Below, in pieces: positions 33,746-44,770 of a stretch of DNA of 50,707 nucleotides. The DNA comes from an uncultured Bacteroidota bacterium. GTDB lineage: Bacteria; Bacteroidota; Bacteroidia; Flavobacteriales; Flavobacteriaceae. The notes beneath the pieces are model-generated. The model made no database searches. It was not told where the DNA came from and was given only the letters and a program-made list of their open reading frames with translations. The stretch is taken from NCBI GenBank assembly GCA_902517245.1, contig CABYBK010000004.1:1-50707 (forward strand). The letters are read 5' to 3'. Within the stretch, counting starts at the first letter, position 1, and every line of letters begins with the position of its first letter. Made by a program: the position numbers and the translations under genes.

Positions 33746-34794
33746 TTAGATTCATAAAAATCAAATGCTTTATTAAACAATTTTTGAGAAACTTTTACGT
33801 CAATCTTAGGTGTTCCAATATTTTCTAGTAAGACAAAGTTGATTTCACGGGCGATGTTTTTTTTGTCATGATATAATAAGCTTTCAATTTTTTCACGATC
33901 AATTCTTTTGAATTTTAATTGTGGATAAAAACGTTTAAAAACATTTTTTATTTCAATAGCATCTATTTCAGGAAAATTACAGCAACAAACTGCTAAAAAG
34001 CTTTCTAAAACCATTCCCACTGCAATTGCCTCACCATGAAGCAGGCGTTTCTTTTTTTCATGTTTCAAGAAATAAGATTCAATAGCGTGTCCAAATGTAT
34101 GCCCAAAATTTAAAATTTTACGCAGGTTTTTCTCTTCAGGATCTTTCGTAACAACAGATTTTTTGATTGATAGTGAGGGCTTTATAAATTTGGATATAAT
34201 TGTTTTTTCCAAATGCTCAAGGTTTTTGAGTTGATCCCAATAAGACCTATCCGCTATAAGGCCATGCTTTAGCATTTCTGCAAATCCACTTCTAAGTTCT
34301 TTTTGGGGTAATGTATTCAACCATTTTGGGTCTAAAATTACATTTATTGGCTCCTTTATAATACCAATCTGATTTTTCAAAGACCCCATATTAATTCCTG
34401 TTTTACCTCCAACTGACGCGTCAACCATTGCCAGTAGTGTGGTTGGAATATTGTAAAAATCAATTCCTCTTTTAAATGCACAAGCTACAAAGCCTCCTAG
34501 GTCTGTTACAACACCACCACCCAAATTAATTAAAACTGAATTTCTATCAGCACCGAATTCAGACAATTGATACCATAATTTTTCACAGGTTTTTAAATTT
34601 TTATTTTCTTCTCCTGATGACATTAATAAAATTTTTGCTTCATTCAAACCTGTTAAATTCATGAATGTATCTAAGCAATATTTTTTAGTATTTGAATCAA
34701 CTAATATGAAAATTGAGGTATATGCTTTTTTGAAATTTTTCGAAATATTTTTTAGAGCATTTGAACCAAAAGTGATATTAATTTTATTTTTCAT
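33742..34794 (-). CDS. aroB: 3-dehydroquinate synthase (AroB)
   Basis: AroB converts DAHP to 3-dehydroquinate in the shikimate pathway, using NAD and a divalent metal. The 350-residue protein has GGGVVTDLGGFVA near 91 and IPTTLLAMVDASVGGKTGIN near 115. The metal ligands lie in GFAEMLKHGLI (Glu) and NFGHTFGHAIES (two His). The start is the ATG at 34794. smpB lies upstream on the same strand, 49 bp away. No other aro genes are in the window. Confidence 0.96.
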   Translation of the reverse strand: MKNKINITFGSNALKNISKNFKKAYTSIFILVDSNTKKYCLDTFMNLTGLNEAKILLMSSGEENKNLKTCEKLWYQLSEFGADRNSVLINLGGGVVTDLGGFVACAFKRGIDFYNIPTTLLAMVDASVGGKTGINMGSLKNQIGIIKEPINVILDPKWLNTLPQKELRSGFAEMLKHGLIADRSYWDQLKNLEHLEKTIISKFIKPSLSIKKSVVTKDPEEKNLRKILNFGHTFGHAIESYFLKHEKKKRLLHGEAIAVGMVLESFLAVCCCNFPEIDAIEIKNVFKRFYPQLKFKRIDREKIESLLYHDKKNIAREINFVLLENIGTPKIDVKVSQKLFNKAFDFYESN

Positions 34795-34843
34795 GGGAGT
34801 AGTTTGAATTTTAAAAACTCTTACTAATATGGAGAATTAAATT

Positions 34844-35326
34844 TTATGTTTTTTTGATTTGATTGTTTGTTTTAAAATTTTTTTTTACACGATCTAAATC
34901 TCTTTTATTTTGTCGATCCTTGATGGTTTCTCTTTTATCATATAATTTTTTTCCTCGTGCCAAAGCAATTCGAATTTTGGCAATACCATTTTCATTTATA
35001 AAAAGTCTTAAAGGAATTATTGTTAATCCACCATTTTTAACCTGTTTATGAAGTTTATTTAGTTCTTTTTTATTTAAAAGAAGTTTACGTTGAGCTTTTG
35101 GTTTATGGTTAAACCGAGTACCAAAAGCATATTCATCTATATTAACATTCACGGTAAAAAGCTCACCTTTTTCGCTAAATTCACAAAAACCTTCAACAAT
35201 AGAGGCCTTACTGTTCCGGATAGATTTAATTTCAGTTCCAGTAAGAACTATTCCCGCAGTGTACTCGTCAATGATTTCATATTCAAAGCGTGCACGTTTG
35301 TTTTGGATGTTAACATCTTTTGCCAC
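34844..35326 (-). CDS. smpB: SsrA-binding protein SmpB
   Basis: SmpB binds tmRNA and rescues stalled ribosomes. The 160-residue protein has the conserved core [21 protein letters not shown] (split here: KRARFEYEI and [13 protein letters not shown]), [11 protein letters not shown] and the basic tail [21 protein letters not shown]. The start is GTG at 35326; a TATCTTTG element sits only 4 nt upstream, so the mRNA should begin at or next to the GTG. ssrA itself is not in the window. Confidence 0.96.
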   Translation of the reverse strand: MAKDVNIQNKRARFEYEIIDEYTAGIVLTGTEIKSIRNSKASIVEGFCEFSEKGELFTVNVNIDEYAFGTRFNHKPKAQRKLLLNKKELNKLHKQVKNGGLTIIPLRLFINENGIAKIRIALARGKKLYDKRETIKDRQNKRDLDRVKKNFKTNNQIKKT

Positions 35327-35330
35327 CTTA

Positions 35331-35338
35331 CAAAGATA
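35331..35338 (-). promoter_or_regulatory. Promoter -7 element of smpB, at the start codon
   Basis: TATCTTTG on the minus strand, ending 4 nt before the GTG at 35326. With a 6-nt gap the predicted start falls inside the GTG, so either the transcript is leaderless with a closer start point or another promoter is used. Confidence 0.4.
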
Positions 35339-35442
35339 ATATTTATAGTTTCTCGGTTGAGCATGCTATTTTAAAAAAATATAGTTGTTCTAGATCTGTT
35401 AATTAATGTTGAATAAATCATTTGTATTTATTCAAATTGTTA

Positions 35443-35472
35443 TTGTTAAGGGATGCTAATTTCTTAATTTTA
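35443..35472 (+). promoter_or_regulatory. Candidate promoter of glyA
   Basis: TTG at 35443-35445 and TAATTTTA at 35465-35472 with a 19-nt spacer; the last base differs from TAnnTTTG. Predicted start near 35479, leader about 8 nt to the ATG at 35487. Confidence 0.4.
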
Positions 35473-35486
35473 CAAATAAAAAATAT

Positions 35487-36761
35487 ATGCGACAAGACAA
35501 AACAATTTTTGAATTGATAGATAAAGAAAAACTTCGTCAATCCAACGGAATTGAGTTAATTGCCTCAGAAAATTTCACTAGCCCATCTGTAATTCAAGCT
35601 TGTGGTTCTGTCTTAACAAACAAGTATGCGGAAGGTTATCCTGGTAAACGTTATTATGGAGGTTGTGAAGTTGTAGACGAAGTGGAATTAATAGCAATAG
35701 ATAGGGCAAAAACCCTTTTTGGAGCAGATTACGCAAATGTTCAGCCTCACTCTGGATCTCAAGCAAATACTGCAGTATTTCACGCTTTTTTAAAGCCAGG
35801 GGATAAAATACTAGGTTTTGATCTTGCTCATGGAGGCCATTTAACCCATGGCTCTCCCGTTAACTTTTCAGGTCGTTTATATGATGCTCATTTTTATGGT
35901 GTTGATAAGGAAACAGGCAGATTGAATTACGAAAATATTTTTTCTTTGGCACAAAATATAAAACCAAGAATGATTATTGCTGGGGCATCAGCTTACTCAC
36001 GAGATATAGATTATGCTAAATTTCGCGAGATCGCAGATTCAGTAGGGGCATTCCTTTTAGCAGATATTTCACACCCTTCAGGGATGATAGCTACTGGACT
36101 TTTAAGCAATCCTATTCCACATTGTCATGTCGTGACTACTACAACTCACAAAACTCTAAGAGGCCCTCGTGGAGGTCTTATTTTAATGGGTAAAGATTTT
36201 GATAACCCATTTGGTTTAAAACTAAAAAACGGTCAATCACAAAAGATGTCTCATATTTTAAATATGGCCGTTTTTCCTGGGAACCAAGGTGGTCCATTGA
36301 TGCACATAATAGCCGCAAAGGCAATTGCATTCGAAGAAGCACTTCAAGCAAGCTTCAAAACTTATATGAAACAAGTAAGAGATAACGCTCAAGCAATGGC
36401 AAAAGCTTTTATTGATCTCGACTATCAGCTAATCTCAGGGGGAACCGATAACCACATGATGCTAATTGATTTGAGAAATAAAAATATTACTGGAAAAGAT
36501 GCTGAACTTGCATTAGTTAAAGCAGATATTACGGCTAATAAAAATATGGTCCCTTTTGATGATAAATCTCCTTTTGTAACTTCAGGCATCCGATTGGGAA
36601 CAGCTGCAATTACAACTAGGGGACTTAAAGAAGATGATATGAAAAATATAGTTAATCTTATAGATCGCGTACTTTCGAATTTAGGAAATCCTGATGTCTT
36701 AGATACTGTTGCTAATGAGGTTCATGTCTTAATGGAAGGAAGGGAGCTATTTAATTCCTAA
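35487..36761 (+). CDS. glyA: Serine hydroxymethyltransferase (GlyA)
   Basis: GlyA interconverts serine and glycine with tetrahydrofolate and supplies one-carbon units. The 424-residue PLP enzyme shows [33 protein letters not shown], the PLP-lysine motif [16 protein letters not shown] near 225 and [17 protein letters not shown]. Start and length are typical. It ends sharing CTAA with the convergent thioesterase gene. With serA and serC in the same window, the serine/glycine pathway is well represented. Confidence 0.97.
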   Translation: MRQDKTIFELIDKEKLRQSNGIELIASENFTSPSVIQACGSVLTNKYAEGYPGKRYYGGCEVVDEVELIAIDRAKTLFGADYANVQPHSGSQANTAVFHAFLKPGDKILGFDLAHGGHLTHGSPVNFSGRLYDAHFYGVDKETGRLNYENIFSLAQNIKPRMIIAGASAYSRDIDYAKFREIADSVGAFLLADISHPSGMIATGLLSNPIPHCHVVTTTTHKTLRGPRGGLILMGKDFDNPFGLKLKNGQSQKMSHILNMAVFPGNQGGPLMHIIAAKAIAFEEALQASFKTYMKQVRDNAQAMAKAFIDLDYQLISGGTDNHMMLIDLRNKNITGKDAELALVKADITANKNMVPFDDKSPFVTSGIRLGTAAITTRGLKEDDMKNIVNLIDRVLSNLGNPDVLDTVANEVHVLMEGRELFNS

Positions 36762-37150
36762 TTTTTCAATAAATCTATTATTGATTTTGGTATTTTTTCC
36801 AATTTTCCATTAACCCTATTTACATAACACCATTTTGTATTGCAACGAGTTATAAGTTTTTTTGTGGGCATTATAAAAAATTCAACTATTCTTTCTGAAA
36901 TATAGTCTTGAGTTTTCCCAACATAAGTGTTGATTAATAATTCATCTTCGAGTTTCGCTGAGTATTTATAATCAATTTGATGACTTCGAACTACCCAAAA
37001 ATGGTGCCTGTCAATATTTTCGCCGGCAAGAGAGTCCCAGTGTTTTTTTGCCACTTCTTGAACCCAAAGTAAATATTGAACATTGTTAACGTGGTTTAAG
37101 TCATCTAAATAATCAGTAATCACTCTCTTTTTTATGGAAAAAACTTTCAT
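36758..37150 (-). CDS. Hotdog-fold acyl-CoA thioesterase, YbgC-like
   Basis: The 130-residue protein has the 4-hydroxybenzoyl-CoA thioesterase-type hotdog motif [19 protein letters not shown] (aspartate near 16 and HVNN near 20), then [20 protein letters not shown] and a C-terminal strand region. The family hydrolyses acyl-CoA or acyl-ACP thioesters; the substrate is not known. Its start overlaps the stop of the glutaminyl cyclase gene by 1 nt, suggesting joint transcription, though no functional link is obvious. Confidence 0.88.
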   Translation of the reverse strand: MKVFSIKKRVITDYLDDLNHVNNVQYLLWVQEVAKKHWDSLAGENIDRHHFWVVRSHQIDYKYSAKLEDELLINTYVGKTQDYISERIVEFFIMPTKKLITRCNTKWCYVNRVNGKLEKIPKSIIDLLKN

Positions 37151-38169
37151 TATTTTTCAATGATATTAACCTCAAAGAGCTTATCCCAGTTTTTTCCAGT
37201 GACAAAAAAAGTTTTCCGTTTTTTATGATAAGCAATACCATTAAAAACGTTAAGCTGTGAGTGCTGACTAGTCTTTTCTTTTAAGCCAGAAAAATCTACT
37301 ACTCCTTCGACTGCTCCATTCTTGGGATTTATAATAACAACTACATCTTTTTGAAATTGATATGTATTAGCGAAAATTTTACCATCCACCCATTCCAATT
37401 CATTTAGATTTTTTATTGCTAATTTATTTGTCATTACTTGAATACTGCTTTCTTCAAAAAAATTTTTAGAATTAATTTGCCAAATCCTTTCGCTTCCATC
37501 AGATTTATATAATTTATTTCCGTCATTGCATAGCCCCCAACCTTCTTTACTTTCTTGATAAGGGAATGATTTTTCAATATTTAAACTAGTTTTATCATAA
37601 ACAAATCCTTTTTGCGATTTCCAGGTTAGTTGAATTATTTGGTTTTCCAATATTGTTAAACCCTCACCAAAAAATGATTTATCTAAAGGCTTATTTTTCA
37701 GAATTTCTCCATTTCTATAATCAACCGTCCTTAAGGAGGATTTTCCGTTAAGGCCAGTACTTTCATAAAGTAAATCTCCGTCAAACTCAAGGCCCTGAGT
37801 ATAGGCGGTGATATCGTGTGGATAAGTGTTTATGACTTCATATGTAAAAAGTTTTGGAGCTTGACTAGCAAGAAGTGTAAATATTGTTGTACTCTCAAAG
37901 CTCTTATCTTTTTGTGTCAATACTGCCTTAATTTGATATTCTCCGAGTGGATCGGTATCTAAAAACTGATGATTAGAACTTATTGGCTGGTCATTTAGAA
38001 AGTATTTTACTTTAAAGTTTTCAAGGGAGGACTTTACGCTAAGCTGTAATTGGGAACCAGCTTTAGCCTTATTTGCTTTTTGACCAGTTTTAATTTTAAT
38101 AATTGGGTCTTTTACAGTGCCGCAACTTAAGACAAGAAAGACTGATAGCAGGCTGATAAATACTTTCAT
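37150..38169 (-). CDS. Glutaminyl-peptide cyclotransferase, lipoprotein (PF05096-type)
   Basis: Enzymes of this plant/bacterial type turn N-terminal glutamine of peptides into pyroglutamate. The 339-residue protein begins with a signal and lipobox (LSVFLVLSCG, cysteine near 16), so it should sit on a membrane outside the cytosol. Family motifs: FTYEVINTYPHDITAYTQGL and YESTGLNGKSSLR, then beta-propeller repeats (GEGLTIL, GWGLCNDGNKLYKSDGS, LNELEWVDGKIFANTY). The N-terminal 90 residues form an extra, Ig-like part. The product of this reaction, pyroglutamate, is also the substrate of PxpABC encoded 26 kb away. Confidence 0.87.
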   Translation of the reverse strand: MKVFISLLSVFLVLSCGTVKDPIIKIKTGQKANKAKAGSQLQLSVKSSLENFKVKYFLNDQPISSNHQFLDTDPLGEYQIKAVLTQKDKSFESTTIFTLLASQAPKLFTYEVINTYPHDITAYTQGLEFDGDLLYESTGLNGKSSLRTVDYRNGEILKNKPLDKSFFGEGLTILENQIIQLTWKSQKGFVYDKTSLNIEKSFPYQESKEGWGLCNDGNKLYKSDGSERIWQINSKNFFEESSIQVMTNKLAIKNLNELEWVDGKIFANTYQFQKDVVVIINPKNGAVEGVVDFSGLKEKTSQHSQLNVFNGIAYHKKRKTFFVTGKNWDKLFEVNIIEK

Positions 38170-38223
38170 ATTTTCCTAATTTGGCAAGAATTATTAAAAT
38201 ACTAAATTAAGAATTTAAAACTA

Positions 38224-38254
38224 TTGTCGAAATCATCCTAAGAGGTTATATTTG
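38224..38254 (+). promoter_or_regulatory. Promoter of the SRP RNA
   Basis: TTG at 38224-38226 and TATATTTG at 38247-38254 with a 20-nt spacer: a perfect Bacteroidota promoter. The predicted start, 6 nt on, falls within a base of the 5' strand of the RNA's closing stem (38260), which calibrates the other promoter calls. Confidence 0.75.
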
Positions 38255-38259
38255 TTTCT

Positions 38260-38362
38260 GGGCAAGTCCTATACAACCAGCTCCTGTTTAATCCCCCAGG
38301 GCGGGAACGCAGCAAGGGTATACGGTTGTAGCGGTGTGATATAGTTAGCTTGCCCTTTTTTT
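38260..38362 (+). ncRNA. ffs: Signal recognition particle RNA, small (4.5S) type
   Basis: The RNA is about 100 nt long. Outer stem GGGCAAG (38260-38266) pairs with CTTGCCC (38349-38355). The apical domain holds the conserved SRP core near 38295-38320: a GGAA tetraloop in GCGGGAACGC and the AGCAA asymmetric-loop segment in GCAGCAAGGG, the Ffh-binding site. A run of seven T follows directly. There is no Alu domain, as expected outside Gram-positives with the long form. It binds Ffh for cotranslational targeting of membrane proteins. It lies in the 200-bp gap between the glutaminyl cyclase and SDR genes. Confidence 0.93.
38349..38362 (+). terminator. SRP RNA terminator
   Basis: The 3' strand of the closing stem is followed by seven T at 38356-38362; the long closing stem probably serves as the terminator hairpin. 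The SDR ATG lies only 12 nt beyond, so leaky termination could feed it. Confidence 0.5.
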
Positions 38363-38374
38363 AATTCAATCTAA

Positions 38375-39178
38375 ATGCAAAAAGTAGTTTTAATTACTGG
38401 CGCCTCCTCCGGCTTAGGTCTAGCTACCGCATTTCATTTGACAAATAGAGGGTATTTTGTATTTGGTACTAGTCGTAATCCTGATAAATTTACTCAACCA
38501 GTTCCCTTTGAACTTTTACCTTTAGAAATTACTGACATTAATTCTATTGAAACATGTGTAGCGGAAGTTATAAAGCGTAAAAAGAGAGTGGATGTTTTGA
38601 TTAATAATGCAGGGGTTGGAATAACAGGACCTATCGAGGAATTAGATATTAAAGCCATTTCTTCCAATTTTAACACTAATTGTTTTGGACCATTGCAAAT
38701 GATAAAGTCTGTTCTTCCAAAAATGCGCGAACAGTCGTCAGGAACAATTATAAATATTACTTCTATAGGTGGCTATATGGGATTACCTTTCAGAGGTCCC
38801 TATTCTGCATCTAAAAGCGCATTATCAATTATCACTGAAAGCCTAAGTATGGAGGTCAAAAATTTTGGAATTAAAGTTGTATGTCTGGCTCCAGGAGATT
38901 TTGCTACAGATATTGCATCTAGAAGGTATCACTCTCCAGCACTTGAAAAATCTCCTTATAAAAAATATAAAGAAAGCCTTGATACTATGAATAAACATGT
39001 AGATCAAGGAAATAATCCTAATGAAATAGCAATAGCTATTGATAAAATTTTATCTAAAAAAAATCCAAAGCTTCATTACGAAGTAGGTTCTTTTTTACAA
39101 AAATTATCTAAAACATTAAAAAAAATTCTCCCAAGCCGTATATTTGAGAAAATCATTATGAATCATTATAACCTTTAA
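38375..39178 (+). CDS. Short-chain dehydrogenase/reductase (SDR)
   Basis: The 267-residue classical SDR has the cofactor motif TGASSGLG (7-14), NNAG in VLINNAGVGI near 79, the active-site serine in NITSIGGYMG and the YSASK tyrosine/lysine near 148-152. The arginine in GTSRNPD after strand 2 suggests NADP(H) preference. Substrate is unknown. The C-terminal 40 residues are basic and amphipathic. The start lies 12 nt after the SRP RNA T-run, and a transaldolase-type gene follows 6 nt after the stop. Confidence 0.92.
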   Translation: MQKVVLITGASSGLGLATAFHLTNRGYFVFGTSRNPDKFTQPVPFELLPLEITDINSIETCVAEVIKRKKRVDVLINNAGVGITGPIEELDIKAISSNFNTNCFGPLQMIKSVLPKMREQSSGTIINITSIGGYMGLPFRGPYSASKSALSIITESLSMEVKNFGIKVVCLAPGDFATDIASRRYHSPALEKSPYKKYKESLDTMNKHVDQGNNPNEIAIAIDKILSKKNPKLHYEVGSFLQKLSKTLKKILPSRIFEKIIMNHYNL

Positions 39179-39184
39179 ACCCAG

Positions 39185-39838
39185 ATGAAATTTTTTATTG
39201 ATACTGCTAATTTAGACCAAATACGTGAAGCTCAATCACTTGGAGTTTTAGATGGTGTGACCACTAATCCTTCTCTTATGGCCAAGGAAGGCATTACTGG
39301 TCAAAATAATATTATCCAACATTATATTGATATTTGCGAAATTGTTGATGGAGATGTTTCTGCAGAAGTAATTGCAGTAGATTTTGATGGCATGGTTAAA
39401 GAGGGAAATAATTTAGCTTCATTGCATCCACAAATTGTAGTCAAAATCCCAATGATTGAAGATGGAATTAAAGCTTTAAAATACTTTTCTGACAATGGAA
39501 TCAAAACTAATTGCACCCTAGTATTTTCATCTGGACAGGCTTTGCTTGCAGCGAAAGCAGGAGCATCATATGTTTCTCCGTTTATAGGTCGCTTGGATGA
39601 TAATTCAACTGATGGATTGAATTTGATTGAAGAAATTCGTCTTGTTTATGATAATTATGCATATCAAACAGAAATATTAGCAGCCTCTGTACGTCATACT
39701 ATGCACATAGTTAATTGTGCAAAAATTGGTGCTGATGTTATGACAGGACCACTTTCCGCGATTAAGGGTCTTTTAAATCACCCCTTAACTGATATTGGTC
39801 TGGCAAAATTTTTGTCTGATCATAAAAAAGGAAACTAG
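39185..39838 (+). CDS. fsa: Transaldolase family protein (FSA/TalC type)
   Basis: The 217-residue protein matches the short transaldolase/fructose-6-phosphate aldolase class: [16 protein letters not shown] at the start, [17 protein letters not shown] near 20, the Schiff-base lysine in QIVVKIPM near 86, [19 protein letters not shown] and SPFIGRLDD. Whether it acts as transaldolase or as fructose-6-phosphate aldolase is not decided by what I see. It is probably cotranscribed with the upstream SDR gene. Its stop codon abuts the stop of the convergent lipoprotein gene with no gap. Confidence 0.93.
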   Translation: MKFFIDTANLDQIREAQSLGVLDGVTTNPSLMAKEGITGQNNIIQHYIDICEIVDGDVSAEVIAVDFDGMVKEGNNLASLHPQIVVKIPMIEDGIKALKYFSDNGIKTNCTLVFSSGQALLAAKAGASYVSPFIGRLDDNSTDGLNLIEEIRLVYDNYAYQTEILAASVRHTMHIVNCAKIGADVMTGPLSAIKGLLNHPLTDIGLAKFLSDHKKGN

Positions 39839-41221
39839 CTATAAATTATTTAATGTTTTTTCAAATTTAGGGTCAGAAAAATTTCCAAAACCTTCAATAA
39901 TAATTCCTTTACCATCAACAATAATACTTTTATTTAATAAAGTCAAAACCCATGCCTTGCTCGATTTCTCAAAATCAATTAAAGCGAATTGATCTTCACT
40001 ATTTATTTCCATCATTTTTTGTATTTGATCCACTAGAGCATTAAATGGTTGAATGCAAATTCCTACAAATCTAATATTTGGGTGTTGTTTCTGTAAAATC
40101 TTAACTCGCTCAAGGCTATTTCGGTACTGATTCATTTGAGTTTGCGACCAAAAATAAAATACAGAAGGTCTACCATCAGGAATTGAAGCACTATTTACTG
40201 TAAGACGAGATGAATTTTGCAATTGAATTTTTGGAAGGGCTTTGCCATAACCCATTGTGTTAATATCCTTATGTAAAGTCAGGACCTCAGATAAGTAGCT
40301 TGGAGAGTTATTAACTGTAGCATAATATTGAAGAAAGAGTTCGTGCTGACTATGATTTTTAAAAGTTAAAATCTCTTCAAAAGCAATTGCCCTAGCAATA
40401 TTGTTACGAAGTAATCTTCCATTTATCAACTTATCTAAAACCTCTAAACGTCTTATGTTAAAGTCAGTAGTTTCTTTCGCTTTGAAATATGATTCGCCAG
40501 GATTTAAAGCATTTTGATTGATATAATTTATAACATAATTAACATATGGATCAAAAAAGGCTAAATCATTATCACCGAAATTTAAAAATCTGCGGTATGA
40601 AAAAAATAAACTATCCTCTTCAGGTGTCCATTGCGAGCCTCTTAATAAAGCATATCTTTCTTTGATATTAGCATATTGATAAATATAAGCAGCTTGTGTA
40701 ACTTTTTGAGCTATAGGGCTTAGCTTATTAATAGAGTCCATTTGAATCCATAATTTCTTTTTTTCAAGAAGTAATGAATCAATGATTTTTTGAAATATTT
40801 TTTTATCGCTAGAATATTTTGAAGATAAATATTCACTTTCAGATTCCTTTTTTAAAAACAATTCAATTAAAAAATTATTCTTGGAGGCACCGATTCCAGA
40901 ATATACTATGGATTCATCAAAGGCTGCAGCATTAATTCGAACCCAAATACTATCATTTTCTTCTAAAAGTAATGTTTGATATTCAGGAAGATGTTCCAAT
41001 TTATATATACCATTTGATAAGGAATCGTATTTGCGTTTAAACTTTAAATCAGAATTCAACTCTAGCATTTCTATGATATTTGTTCCCTGATAGAGTGTAA
41101 CATTTCTGGAAGAGGGATTTACAATTTGTCCACCAAGAAAAATCCCCGAAGGTTCGTTATTTTTGGAGTTACAACCCAGAAGAATTATTAAAATAATTAA
41201 GCCTAAAAGCACCTTTTTCAT
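39839..41221 (-). CDS. Thioredoxin-fold lipoprotein lacking the CxxC pair
   Basis: The 460-residue protein has a lipobox signal (LILLGCNS, cysteine near 17). An N-terminal DUF4369-like beta region (FLGGQIVNPSSRNVTLYQ) is followed by a long helical middle and a C-terminal TlpA-like thioredoxin domain from about 340 (PSVFYFWSQTQMNQYRN, IRFVGICIQ, FALIDFEKSSKAWVLTLL). The catalytic CxxC position reads SQTQ, so classical disulfide exchange is excluded. The cysteine in VGICIQPF is isolated. It may be a chaperone or binding protein at the cell envelope. Confidence 0.82.
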   Translation of the reverse strand: MKKVLLGLIILIILLGCNSKNNEPSGIFLGGQIVNPSSRNVTLYQGTNIIEMLELNSDLKFKRKYDSLSNGIYKLEHLPEYQTLLLEENDSIWVRINAAAFDESIVYSGIGASKNNFLIELFLKKESESEYLSSKYSSDKKIFQKIIDSLLLEKKKLWIQMDSINKLSPIAQKVTQAAYIYQYANIKERYALLRGSQWTPEEDSLFFSYRRFLNFGDNDLAFFDPYVNYVINYINQNALNPGESYFKAKETTDFNIRRLEVLDKLINGRLLRNNIARAIAFEEILTFKNHSQHELFLQYYATVNNSPSYLSEVLTLHKDINTMGYGKALPKIQLQNSSRLTVNSASIPDGRPSVFYFWSQTQMNQYRNSLERVKILQKQHPNIRFVGICIQPFNALVDQIQKMMEINSEDQFALIDFEKSSKAWVLTLLNKSIIVDGKGIIIEGFGNFSDPKFEKTLNNL

Positions 41222-41292
41222 AATTTATTAAAAATACAATTTTTAATATGAAAATTCTTATTGAGGTCTTAAATAGCTTGTAGATATTTATG

Positions 41293-42939
<1,647 letters not shown>

Positions 42940-43005
42940 TTTTTGGTGTTTATAAATAAATATTATTAGCTGATAAAAATTGTATTTTAGATTTAGTTAA
43001 TTCTT

Positions 43006-44667
43006 TTACCAGAAAAATGCATAAAGTGCGGCCAAGATAATCATCAAAGCAAAAGAACCAATATTATAAAGAGCTGAAGTGTCAAAGACGCCTTCTTCTA
43101 ATTCAATACCTTTCGAATCATCCTTATCTTTATTTTCCTTAATACTCACTAAAGCAATTACAAGCATTGAAAGAATAGCAGTTAGCCCCATTTGGTCAAG
43201 AAATGGAAGGGATGGGAATATGCTTCCTAACGATGATTCTGACAACCATCCTTTGGGTCCGACTTTGAAAAATAATGCAATTGGTATAGAAGCTAGTGCA
43301 CCATAAATAGCACCTTTATTTGATGTCTTTTTCCAGAAAAGACCGAGAAGAAATACTGATAATATTCCAGGACTTACAATCCCAGTATATTCTTGAATGA
43401 ACTGAAATGCTTGATCAATACCACCCAGGAGTGGTGCCATGATTGAAGCTATTATCAGGGCAACAAATGCTGATAATCTACCGACATTTACAGTTTCTGA
43501 TTCCGAGGAATTTTTTTTAATTAATTGTTTGTATATATCCATTGTAAATATTGTTGCAGTTGAATTGAGCATTGAAGCTAAAGAGGATACAATTGCGGCA
43601 GCTAATGCAGCTACAGCTAATCCTTTAAGACCTGTAGGTAAAAATTGCATTAACCATGGATAAGCTTTGTCAGCTTGACTTGCTGAAGGGATATTTGCCA
43701 TTCCAGCATCTCCCAAAGAAGATAGTAAATTAGGATCGTTTACAATTACATAAGCTGCTATTCCTGGAATAACAACAATTATAGGAATAATCATTTTTAA
43801 TCCAGCTGCAAACAAAATTCCTTTTTGTGATTCCGCCAAAGACTTAGCAGCTAAAGTTCGCTGAATTATATACTGGTTAAAACCCCAATAATATAAGTTT
43901 GCGATCCACATTCCACCAATAAGAACTCCTATTCCAGGTAGATTCATATATTCAGGATTACTTTTTTCAAGAATCATATCAAATCGTTCTGGCACAGAAT
44001 CATAAATTTTAATAAGCCCGTCAAAGAAGCCATCTCCTCCTGATACAGTATCTAAAGCTAAATATGTAGTAACAAATCCCCCTAAAACTAATACCACAAC
44101 TTGGATTATATCAGTCCATGCAACTGCTGACAGACCTCCATAAAGTGAGTATGCTGCAGCAAAAGCAGCTAAACCAATAATAGCTGTGATCATATCAACG
44201 CCTAATATAGTTTGAAGTGCTAAACCACCTAAATATAAAACAGAAGCTAGGTTTACAAAAACATATAAACCAATCCAAAAAACAGCTAGAATTGTTTTTA
44301 ATTGACTTGAATAGCGTTTTTCAACAAACTCAGGAATTGTATAGATTTCTTTCTTTATAAAAATAGGCAAGAAAAATTTTCCAACAACAATTAAAGTCAA
44401 TGCAGCCATCCATTCATAAGTTGCTATCGCTAACCCCCCGGCAAAGCCTGAACCCGACATTCCTATAAATTGTTCTGCGGAAATATTGGCAGCTATCAGT
44501 GAAGCACCAATAGCCCACCAAGGAAGAGATTTACTCGCTAAAAAGTAATCTTCTGTACTTTTAGTTTCTCCTTTTTTATTTCGGGAAACCCATAATCCGA
44601 CACCTAAAATTAGTACAGCATAAATTGCGAATATTCCATAATCAAGTGTTTCAAAACTAGTATTCAT
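43006..44667 (-). CDS. Sodium:solute symporter (SSS family)
   Basis: The 553-residue protein has about 14 membrane helices and resembles the SSS/SGLT family, which imports sugars or other solutes with Na+. Landmarks: STEDYFLASKSLPWWAIGAS near 35, LIAANISAEQFIGMSGSGF near 55, YSLYGGLSAVAWTDIIQ near 170 and WGFNQYIIQRTLAAKS near 270. Flavobacterial members of this branch often accompany sugar-use genes, but none are beside this one. It stands alone; about 100 bp separate it from the DUF2007-like gene. Confidence 0.93.
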   Translation of the reverse strand: MNTSFETLDYGIFAIYAVLILGVGLWVSRNKKGETKSTEDYFLASKSLPWWAIGASLIAANISAEQFIGMSGSGFAGGLAIATYEWMAALTLIVVGKFFLPIFIKKEIYTIPEFVEKRYSSQLKTILAVFWIGLYVFVNLASVLYLGGLALQTILGVDMITAIIGLAAFAAAYSLYGGLSAVAWTDIIQVVVLVLGGFVTTYLALDTVSGGDGFFDGLIKIYDSVPERFDMILEKSNPEYMNLPGIGVLIGGMWIANLYYWGFNQYIIQRTLAAKSLAESQKGILFAAGLKMIIPIIVVIPGIAAYVIVNDPNLLSSLGDAGMANIPSASQADKAYPWLMQFLPTGLKGLAVAALAAAIVSSLASMLNSTATIFTMDIYKQLIKKNSSESETVNVGRLSAFVALIIASIMAPLLGGIDQAFQFIQEYTGIVSPGILSVFLLGLFWKKTSNKGAIYGALASIPIALFFKVGPKGWLSESSLGSIFPSLPFLDQMGLTAILSMLVIALVSIKENKDKDDSKGIELEEGVFDTSALYNIGSFALMIILAALYAFFW

Positions 44668-44770
44668 TCTTTATTTATTTTTATGTTGAATGAATTCTTT
44701 CCAAGTCCTTTTAAATATACAGAATAGACATTCAATCTAATTGGTTCGCAAAATAGAAAATATAGGAAGT

